This document shows, one piece after another, positions 1-5,156 of a DNA stretch of 5,156 nt; position 1 is the first letter of the stretch; each line of letters starts with the position of its first letter. A model generated the notes under the pieces. That model saw only the letters and a list, made by a program, of their open reading frames with translations. It did no database searches and was not told the DNA's origin. Source of the DNA: Xanthobacteraceae bacterium (GTDB lineage: Bacteria; Pseudomonadota; Alphaproteobacteria; Rhizobiales; Xanthobacteraceae); the NCBI GenBank assembly GCA_030037105.1, contig JASHRY010000317.1:1-5156 (forward strand), in the 5' to 3' direction. A program made the position numbers and the translations under genes.

Positions 1-921
1 GCGCGGCTCGCCCTGGCTGCCGGTGCACAGCGCCAAAACCTTGTCGGGCGGCAGATAGCCGTAAGACTCGGTGCCGCGGAAATCCTGCACGCCGTCGAGA
101 TAGCCGGTTTCGCGCGCGACCTGCACCACCCGTTCCATCGCCCGTCCGATCACCACGACTTCGCGGCCCGCGGCACGGGCGGCATCGGCGACCGCGCGGA
201 TGCGTCCGACGTGGGAGGCAAACGTGGTCACCGCCACGCGGCCCGGTGCGGCGCGGATCAATTCGGCGAGCGTTCTTGCCACTTCGGATTCGGAGGGCGA
301 GCGGCCGTCGCGGATCGCATTGGTGGAATCGCCGACGAGCGCGAGCACGCCCTCCTCGCCAAGCGCGGCGAGCTTCGCCCGATCGGTCGGCGCGCCGATC
401 AGCGGGGTGGGATCGATCTTCCAATCCCCGGTATGCAACACGGTGCCGGCTGGGGTGCGGATCGCCAGCGCATTCGATTCCGGGATCGAATGGGCGACAT
501 TGATGAATTCAACGTCGAACGGGCCGAGCGGCAGGCGTCCGTCGAGCGGCACGACATTGACCGGAATCTTCGGCGCGCCGGGTTCGGACAGGCGCCGCGC
601 TTCGAACAACGCGGCCGTGAACGGCGTGGCGTAAAGCGGCACGCCGAGGCGCGGCCACAGGTCGATCAGCGCGCCCATATGGTCCTCGTGGGCGTGCGTC
701 AGGACAAGTCCCGCGATATTGCGGCGCTCCGCGATCAGGTAGCGGACGTCCGGCAGGAGGAGATCGATGCCGGGCAGTTGCTCCTCGGCGGCAAAGGAGA
801 CGCCGCAATCGACGATAAGCCATTGCCGCCGGCGCTCGTCGCCGACGCCGTAGATCGAGAGATTCATCCCGATCTCGCCGACGCCGCCGAGCGGCGCGAA
901 CACAAGCTCATTCGCCGCCAT
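1..921 (-). CDS. rnj: Ribonuclease J, N-terminal part (3' end outside window)
   Basis: The first 307 codons of an RNase J-type enzyme; the frame is open to base 1 and the rest lies outside. Alphaproteobacterial RNase J is about 550-560 residues, so a little over half is present. It is a cytoplasmic metallo-beta-lactamase/beta-CASP ribonuclease with 5'-3' exonuclease and endonuclease activity, used in rRNA and mRNA maturation and decay. Read from the sequence: N-terminal NELVFAPLGGVGEIGMN (4-20); HAHEDHMGA (76-84), the HxHxDH zinc motif (H76, H78, D80, H81); H144 in NVAHSIPESN; D166 in HTGDWKID; GDSTNA (197-202); TTFASHVGRI (232-241) opening the beta-CASP part; and LCTGSQGEPR (298-307) at the cut end. 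Two metal ions are expected from the family. The later C-terminal His motif and domain are not visible. The start at 921 overlaps the birA stop (921-923) by one base. An ordinary metallo-beta-lactamase hydrolase is unlikely given the beta-CASP motifs. Confidence 0.95.
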   Translation of the reverse strand, partial: MAANELVFAPLGGVGEIGMNLSIYGVGDERRRQWLIVDCGVSFAAEEQLPGIDLLLPDVRYLIAERRNIAGLVLTHAHEDHMGALIDLWPRLGVPLYATPFTAALFEARRLSEPGAPKIPVNVVPLDGRLPLGPFDVEFINVAHSIPESNALAIRTPAGTVLHTGDWKIDPTPLIGAPTDRAKLAALGEEGVLALVGDSTNAIRDGRSPSESEVARTLAELIRAAPGRVAVTTFASHVGRIRAVADAARAAGREVVVIGRAMERVVQVARETGYLDGVQDFRGTESYGYLPPDKVLALCTGSQGEPR

Positions 922-1721
922 CAGTCGAGGCTCCCCCTTGCCGCCACGCGCGCCGAGCGCTCGCCCGCCACCGGGAAGACGGCGCCGGCGGTGATGATCT
1001 GCAGGCTCCCGTCGGCGAGGCGCAGCAACAAATGGCCGCGCTCGTCGAGCGCCTCGCAGCGCCCCCAATACTCGCGGCCGGGAAGCTTAACCCGCATATC
1101 GGCGCCGATACCGACGGCGCGGGCGAGCCAATCGGCGCGCGTGACATGAAAGCCGGCGCCGCGACGCCACGCGACGAGCCGTTGCAACATCGTGCCGGAT
1201 AAGGCCGCAAACAAGTCTTCGGCGGGGACATCGACGCCCGCCGCGGCGAGGTCGGTTGCGGGATAAGCCGCTTGCCGGGGATGGCGCCGGCAATTCACGC
1301 CGATGCCGACCGCGACGGAGAGCTGTCCCGCGACGCCCTCCCCTTCGATCAAAATGCCGGCAACCTTGGCGCCGCCGCAGAGAACGTCATTCGGCCATTT
1401 GAGGGCGAGTTGCCCGCGCAAGGCCGGCGCGCGGTCGAGGATCGCGTCATGCACGGCAAGTGCGGCAACGAACGACAATTCCGGGGCGCGTTCCGGCGGC
1501 GCCGGATCGCGTAAGAGCAGCGTGGCGTAGAGATTGCCTGGCGCGGATATCCACGCGGTCCCGCGCCGGCCGCGGCCGGCCGTCTGCTGCTGCGCCGTCA
1601 CCCAGAGCGGACCGCTCGCGCCGGCGCGCGCCAGCGCCAACGCCTCGGTGTTGGTCGACGGCAGCGTTTCATGGGCCAAAAGGCGATAACCCGCCGCGGC
1701 CGCCGCGGAATGAAGCCGCAT
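921..1721 (-). CDS. birA: Biotin--[acetyl-CoA-carboxylase] ligase (monofunctional, group I)
   Basis: A 266-residue biotin protein ligase, a cytoplasmic enzyme that uses ATP to make biotinyl-5'-AMP and transfers biotin to a lysine on carboxylase subunits such as AccB. Motifs in order: PSTN (21-24); QTAGRGRRG (46-54), the adenylate/biotin-binding loop; KWPND (108-112); GGAKVAGILIEG (116-127), with K119 matching the catalytic lysine (E. coli K183); and GIGVN (139-143). Residues from about 205 to 255 fit the small SH3-like C-terminal domain. Only about 20 residues precede the catalytic domain, so the DNA-binding domain of E. coli BirA is absent. It should therefore not act as the biotin repressor; alphaproteobacteria commonly use BioR for that. 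The frame stays open upstream to 2351, but that part lies inside nuoN. The ATG at 1721 matches the usual family N-terminus and the TGATG junction. I see no clear ribosome site. Confidence 0.95.
   Translation of the reverse strand: MRLHSAAAAAGYRLLAHETLPSTNTEALALARAGASGPLWVTAQQQTAGRGRRGTAWISAPGNLYATLLLRDPAPPERAPELSFVAALAVHDAILDRAPALRGQLALKWPNDVLCGGAKVAGILIEGEGVAGQLSVAVGIGVNCRRHPRQAAYPATDLAAAGVDVPAEDLFAALSGTMLQRLVAWRRGAGFHVTRADWLARAVGIGADMRVKLPGREYWGRCEALDERGHLLLRLADGSLQIITAGAVFPVAGERSARVAARGSLD
931..939 (-). promoter_or_regulatory. Ribosome binding site for the RNase J gene
   Basis: The minus strand reads AAGGGGGAG, nine bases before the ATG at 919-921. It lies within the final birA codons and supports this start. 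The spacing is slightly long but within the normal range. Confidence 0.55.
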
Positions 1722-1723
1722 CA
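1719..1723 (-). other. TGATG stop/start overlap between nuoN and birA
   Basis: The nuoN stop (1721-1723) and the birA start (1719-1721) share one base. The preceding 19 minus-strand bases contain no convincing Shine-Dalgarno sequence, so birA is likely translated by re-initiation after nuoN termination. The overlap is read directly; the mechanism is inference. Confidence 0.7.
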
Positions 1724-3157
1724 GAACAGCGAATGGGCCGCCGCGCTGGCGACGCCGACGAGCGGCCCCGGATAGAGGAAGAAGAGAATGTTGAACAAAC
1801 CGCAAACTGCAAGCACCACCTTGAGTTCGTACGGCATGACGGCAAATCCTTCCGCCGGCTCGTCGAAATACATGATCTTGACGATCGCCAGATAATAATA
1901 GGCGCCGACGACGCTCGCGAGCACGCCGATCACGGCAAGCGCGTAGAGCCCGGCGTGGATCGCGGCGAGAAAGACGTAGAACTTGGCAAAGAAACCGGCG
2001 AGCGGCGGCACGCCGGCCATCGAGAACAACAGCATCGCCAGGAAGAACGCCATGGTCGGATGCGTGCGCGCGAGGCCGGCCAACTGGTCGATCGATTCTA
2101 CCATCCCCTCGCTGCGCCGCATCGACAGGATCACGGCAAATACGCCGAGCGTCATGGTGAGATAGATCGCCATGTAGACGAGGACGCCCTGCACGCCGTC
2201 GGATGTGCCGGCGGCGAGCCCGATGAGCGCGAAGCCCATATGGCCGATCGAGGAATAGGCCATCAGCCGCTTGAAGTTGCGCTGGCCGATGGCGGCGAAG
2301 GCGCCGAGCAGCATCGAGGCAATGGAGACGAAGACCAGAATCTCCCGCCATTGCGCGGTGATGCCGGGAAAGGCGGCGACCGCGGCGCGCACGAACATCG
2401 CCATGCCGGCCACCTTGGGCGCGGCGGCAAAAAAGGCCGTGACCGGCGTCGGCGCGCCCTCATAAACGTCCGGGGTCCACATATGGAACGGCACGGCCGA
2501 GACCTTGAAGCAGAAGCCGGCGAACAGAAAGACGAGCCCGAAGATCAATCCCGGCCCGGCCGCCGCCGCCGATTGCGCGATGCCGGCGAAATTCACCGTG
2601 CCGGTGAAGCCGTAGACGAGCGAGGCGCCGTAAAGCAGCATTCCCGACGACAGCGCGCCAAGCACGAAATATTTGAGGCCGGCTTCGGTCGAGCGCAGCG
2701 AGGAGCGCTGGCTCGCGGCCACCACATAGAGCGGCAGGCTCATCAATTCGAGGCCGAGATAGAGGGCGATGAGATCGGCGGCCGAGATCAGCATCAGCAT
2801 GCCAAGAGTGGAAAGAACGACGAGCACCGAATGTTCGAACCGCTGCGGGCCTTCATGCTTGGCGTAGTCGATCGACATCGCGATCGCGGCGGCCGAGCCG
2901 AGTATGGCCAGGATCTTCAGGAAGCGGGCGAAGCCGTCGACCACGAAGCTGTCGCTGAAGGTGACGAGCTTGCCGGTGGGCAGCGCCAGCACGATCAGCC
3001 CGGCGAGCAGGAGGAGCGCGATCGACGCGCCGTCGACGAAGCGCACCGCGCGTTCGCCGGCATAGACGCCGACCATCAGCAGCGCCATGGCGCCGAGGCC
3101 GAGCACCAGCTCCGGCAGCAGCGGAACGACGGCGGTAATGGTCAGAGCGGCATTCAT
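1721..3157 (-). CDS. nuoN: NADH-quinone oxidoreductase subunit N (complex I antiporter-like subunit)
   Basis: Complete 478-residue NuoN, the antiporter-like subunit nearest the peripheral arm among NuoL/M/N and normally the last gene of the nuo operon. It is a multi-helix inner-membrane protein. Family hallmarks are E137 in [13 protein letters not shown] (TM5; E. coli E133), K218 in [20 protein letters not shown] (TM7; E. coli K217), K248 in [10 protein letters not shown] (TM8; E. coli K247) and K392 in [13 protein letters not shown] (TM12; E. coli K395). The TM12 lysine, in place of the glutamate in NuoM, is the normal NuoN signature; equivalences are from memory. The block [14 protein letters not shown] (296-309) parallels the one in NuoM. 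The start at 3157 follows a GAGGTGA site. The stop TGA (1721-1723) shares one base with the birA ATG. Nothing is truncated or anomalous. Confidence 0.98.
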   Translation of the reverse strand: MNAALTITAVVPLLPELVLGLGAMALLMVGVYAGERAVRFVDGASIALLLLAGLIVLALPTGKLVTFSDSFVVDGFARFLKILAILGSAAAIAMSIDYAKHEGPQRFEHSVLVVLSTLGMLMLISAADLIALYLGLELMSLPLYVVAASQRSSLRSTEAGLKYFVLGALSSGMLLYGASLVYGFTGTVNFAGIAQSAAAAGPGLIFGLVFLFAGFCFKVSAVPFHMWTPDVYEGAPTPVTAFFAAAPKVAGMAMFVRAAVAAFPGITAQWREILVFVSIASMLLGAFAAIGQRNFKRLMAYSSIGHMGFALIGLAAGTSDGVQGVLVYMAIYLTMTLGVFAVILSMRRSEGMVESIDQLAGLARTHPTMAFFLAMLLFSMAGVPPLAGFFAKFYVFLAAIHAGLYALAVIGVLASVVGAYYYLAIVKIMYFDEPAEGFAVMPYELKVVLAVCGLFNILFFLYPGPLVGVASAAAHSLF

Positions 3158-3161
3158 CGCC

Positions 3162-3168
3162 TCACCTC
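3162..3168 (-). promoter_or_regulatory. Ribosome binding site for nuoN, overlapping the nuoM stop codon
   Basis: The minus strand reads GAGGTGA four bases before the nuoN ATG (3155-3157). The final TGA of this site is the nuoM stop codon itself (3162-3164), so ribosomes terminating nuoM cover the nuoN initiation site. This supports the chosen nuoN start and suggests coupled translation. Confidence 0.7.
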
Positions 3169-4667
3169 GCCAGCGCCGCGGCTTGCACGTTGCCGACCGC
3201 GTGCTGGAAATTGTCGAGTAATTGCGCGACCGATGCCGCCGAAATGTCGAGCACCGGCTGCGGATAGATGCCGAAGACGATGGTCAGGATCACGAGCGGC
3301 GCCAACACCACGATCTCGCGCCAGCCGATGTCGGTGATGTTGAACAGGCTGGCCTTCTCCAGCTTGCCGAAGATCACCTTGCGGTAGAGCCACAGCGCAT
3401 AGGCGGCGGACAGGATCGTCCCCAGCGTCGCCAAAGTCGCCACCCAATTGTTGATCCGGAAAGTGCCGATCAGCGTCAAGAACTCGCCGATGAAGCCCGA
3501 CGTGCCGGGCAAGCCGATATTGGCCAGCGTGAACACCATGAAGACGAAGGCGTAGACCGGCATGCGGTTGACCAGCCCGCCATAGGCCGCGATCGCGCGC
3601 GTATGCATACGGTCATAGACGACGCCGACGCACAGAAACAAGGCGGCCGAGACGATGCCGTGCGAGATCATCTGGAAAATGCCGCCGGCGACGCCCTGCG
3701 CGGTCATCGCGAACAGCCCCATGGTGACGAAGCCCATATGCGCCACCGAGGAATAGGCCACGAGCTTCTTCATGTCCTCCTGCATCAGCGCCACCAGCGA
3801 GGTGTAGACGATGGCGACGATCGAGAGCGCGTAAATGAGCGGCGCCAGCTCGACCGAGGCCTGCGGGAACATCGGCAACGAGAAACGCAGGAAGCCGTAG
3901 CCGCCCAACTTCAAGAGGATCGCGGCGAGGATGACCGAGCCGGCGGTCGGCGCCTCGACATGCGCGTCGGGCAGCCAGGTATGCACCGGCCACATCGGCA
4001 GCTTGACCGCGAACGAGGCGAGGAAGGCGAACCAGGCCCAGATTTGCAGCGTGCGCGGGAAGCTGTAGTGCAGCAACGTCGGAATGTCGGTGGTGCCCGC
4101 CTGCCAGTACATCGCCATGATGGCGAGCAGCATCAGCACCGAGCCGAGCAGCGTGTAGAGGAAGAATTTGAAGCTGGCATAGACCCGGCGCGGGCCGCCC
4201 CAGACGCCGATGATCAGGAACATCGGGATCAGGCCGCCCTCGAAGAACAGATAGAACAGCACCAAATCCAGCGCGCAGAAGGTGCCGACCAACAGCGTCT
4301 CGAGCACGAGAAAGGCGATCATGTAGGCGCGCACCCGGCTCTGGATCGCTTCCCAGCTCGCCAGGATCGAGATCGGCATCAGTGCGGTGGTCAGGATCAC
4401 GAACGGCAGCGAAATGCCGTCGACGCCCATGGCGTAGGTGATCGCGCCGCCGAGCCACGGCCGCTTTTCCAGGAATTGAAACTCAGGCGAGCTCGGATCG
4501 AAGCGCCAGAGCAGGATCAGCGAGACCGCGAAAGTGACGAGCGTGGTCCAGAGCGCGGCCCAACGGGCATTGCGCACGCCCGCCTCGTCGTCGCGCTGCA
4601 GCGCGATGAACAAGGCGCCGGCCAGCGGCAGGAAGGTGACGACGGAGAGGATCGGCCAGCTCGTCAT
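3162..4667 (-). CDS. nuoM: NADH-quinone oxidoreductase subunit M (complex I antiporter-like subunit)
   Basis: Complete 501-residue NuoM, close to the usual family length of about 500. It is an inner-membrane, antiporter-like subunit of complex I that moves protons when NADH reduces quinone. The protein is hydrophobic throughout, consistent with about 14 membrane helices. Recognisable conserved sites are E143 in [11 protein letters not shown] (TM5; E. coli E144), K222 in [20 protein letters not shown] (TM7; E. coli K234), K253 in [10 protein letters not shown] (TM8; E. coli K265) and E395 in [13 protein letters not shown] (TM12; E. coli E407). The E. coli equivalences are from memory of the family, not an alignment. 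The block [13 protein letters not shown] (301-313) is also typical. The start at 4667 is supported by a GGAGGG site and by the four-base ATGA overlap with nuoL. The gene ends four bases before nuoN. No sign of truncation, frameshift or unusual base composition. NuoM is favoured over NuoL by length, and over NuoN by the Glu in TM12. Confidence 0.98.
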   Translation of the reverse strand: MTSWPILSVVTFLPLAGALFIALQRDDEAGVRNARWAALWTTLVTFAVSLILLWRFDPSSPEFQFLEKRPWLGGAITYAMGVDGISLPFVILTTALMPISILASWEAIQSRVRAYMIAFLVLETLLVGTFCALDLVLFYLFFEGGLIPMFLIIGVWGGPRRVYASFKFFLYTLLGSVLMLLAIMAMYWQAGTTDIPTLLHYSFPRTLQIWAWFAFLASFAVKLPMWPVHTWLPDAHVEAPTAGSVILAAILLKLGGYGFLRFSLPMFPQASVELAPLIYALSIVAIVYTSLVALMQEDMKKLVAYSSVAHMGFVTMGLFAMTAQGVAGGIFQMISHGIVSAALFLCVGVVYDRMHTRAIAAYGGLVNRMPVYAFVFMVFTLANIGLPGTSGFIGEFLTLIGTFRINNWVATLATLGTILSAAYALWLYRKVIFGKLEKASLFNITDIGWREIVVLAPLVILTIVFGIYPQPVLDISAASVAQLLDNFQHAVGNVQAAALAR

Positions 4668-5156
4668 CCGTGCCCTCCGGAGAACATGAACCAGGTGAGG
4701 AAGGCGGCGACGCCGATCAGCATGGCAAAGGCGTAATGGTAGAGATAACCGGTCTGCAGGCGAACGACGTTGCGCGTCACGTCGAGCACGCGCGTGGAAA
4801 CGCCGTCAGGACCGAAGCCGTCGATGATGAAGCCGTCGCCGCCCTTCCACAGCAGGCGGCCAAGCCGCATCGCCGGGCGCACAAAGAGGAAATCGTAGAT
4901 CTCGTCGAAATACCATTTGTTGAGCAGAAATTCGTAGAGCAGATGTTGCTGGCGCGCCAATTCCTCGGGCAGATCCGGCCGGCGCATATAAAAATACCAA
5001 GCGACCAGAAAGCCGCCGATCATCATGATGGTCGGCGACAATGCGAGCAGGAGCGGCAGCTTCTCCTCTGCCGCGTAGAGCCTGTCCGCGGTCCCGAGAT
5101 TCAGGGCCGCGTGGAAGAACACGTCGGCGCCGTGGCCGGTGAACAGCGACAGAACC
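4664..5156 (-). CDS. nuoL: NADH-quinone oxidoreductase subunit L, C-terminal part (5' end outside window)
   Basis: This is the last 163 codons of NuoL, the most distal proton-pumping membrane subunit of complex I. The frame is open to the window edge, so the true start lies beyond 5156; the GTG at 5120-5122 is internal. Visible in order: a hydrophobic segment (about 5059-4985, probably TM15); a charged stretch with the motif [17 protein letters not shown] (about 4918-4868), which I recognise from alphaproteobacterial and mitochondrial-type NuoL/ND5; an amphipathic region (about 4954-4754) matching the long lateral helix HL that braces NuoM and NuoN; and a final hydrophobic helix (about 4744-4682, TM16) before a short tail ending in GGHG. 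The antiporter core with the catalytic Lys/Glu residues is not in the window. The stop codon TGA (4664-4666) lies within the four-base ATGA overlap with nuoM. The assignment rests on the motif, the hydrophobic pattern and the following nuoM-nuoN order. Confidence 0.95.
   Translation of the reverse strand, partial: VLSLFTGHGADVFFHAALNLGTADRLYAAEEKLPLLLALSPTIMMIGGFLVAWYFYMRRPDLPEELARQQHLLYEFLLNKWYFDEIYDFLFVRPAMRLGRLLWKGGDGFIIDGFGPDGVSTRVLDVTRNVVRLQTGYLYHYAFAMLIGVAAFLTWFMFSGGHG
4673..4678 (-). promoter_or_regulatory. Ribosome binding site for nuoM
   Basis: The minus strand reads GGAGGG five bases before the nuoM ATG (4665-4667), a strong Shine-Dalgarno match. It lies inside the last codons of nuoL. 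With the ATGA stop/start overlap, it supports translational coupling and fixes the nuoM start. Confidence 0.75.

Noticed and set aside
211..1149. 312-residue plus-strand open frame opposite rnj and birA
   Set aside because: It spans two real genes on the other strand, has an Arg-rich product without a domain, and the opposite strand carries complete RNase J zinc-binding motifs.
1722..2351. Upstream extension of the birA frame, which could suggest an N-terminal domain
   Set aside because: The 210 extra codons lie wholly inside nuoN in another frame, are Arg/Ala-rich and do not resemble the helix-turn-helix domain of bifunctional BirA. The family-like N-terminus starts at the ATG at 1721.
1460..3337. 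625-residue plus-strand open frame opposite nuoN
   Set aside because: Antisense to nuoN and part of birA and nuoM, with extreme His/Arg/Glu/Asp/Gln composition and low complexity. It has no family motif, while the minus-strand frame is an intact NuoN.
3613..4458. 281-residue minus-strand open frame inside nuoM
   Set aside because: Out-of-frame shadow of nuoM with a repetitive Arg/Ala/His/Asp-rich product and no start signal of its own.
3222..4736. 504-residue plus-strand open frame opposite nuoM
   Set aside because: It mirrors nuoM, extends only slightly beyond it, and its product is dominated by Arg, Asp, Glu, His and Gln with no recognisable domain. This is typical of the antisense of a high-GC, hydrophobic membrane gene.
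1..5156. Search for tRNA, rRNA, riboswitch, CRISPR, insertion sequence, toxin-antitoxin or phage features
   Set aside because: Coding sequence covers the whole window except the four bases between nuoM and nuoN. I saw no repeat array, terminal inverted repeats, transposase, integrase or change in composition that would suggest an accessory element.

Overview
The window holds five genes, all on the minus strand and packed with essentially no intergenic DNA. Read in the direction of transcription (right to left) they are: the 3' end of nuoL (4664-5156), complete nuoM (3162-4667), complete nuoN (1721-3157), complete birA (921-1721) and the 5' part of an RNase J gene (1-921). Both end genes run off the window. 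The gene order nuoL-nuoM-nuoN-birA-rnj, the high GC content (roughly 60-65% by eye), the monofunctional biotin ligase without a DNA-binding domain and the protein sequences themselves point to an alphaproteobacterium, most likely of the Rhizobiales (Hyphomicrobiales). Genus cannot be decided from this sequence alone.

The right two thirds (1721-5156) encode the three antiporter-like proton-pumping subunits of respiratory complex I (NADH:quinone oxidoreductase, NDH-1). NuoM and NuoN keep the key charged residues in the membrane: Glu in TM5, Lys in TM7 and TM8, and Glu (NuoM) or Lys (NuoN) in TM12. The NuoL fragment contains the long lateral helix that lies along NuoM and NuoN, plus the last membrane helix.

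The left third (1-1721) encodes two cytoplasmic housekeeping enzymes. BirA attaches biotin to carboxylases. RNase J is a metallo-beta-lactamase/beta-CASP ribonuclease. Their start codons overlap the preceding stop codons by one base, so they are probably translated, and likely transcribed, as a tail to the nuo operon.

The junctions are: nuoL/nuoM ATGA (4-base overlap), nuoM/nuoN 4-base gap with the Shine-Dalgarno sequence across the nuoM stop, nuoN/birA TGATG, and birA/rnj TGATG. I see no promoter, terminator, RNA gene, mobile element, CRISPR array or stretch over 300 bases without a gene. The long plus-strand open frames mirror the real genes and look like high-GC artefacts. I found no undescribed system. 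This is an ordinary conserved chromosomal region, and the findings listed are modest points about gene junctions and sequence structure.
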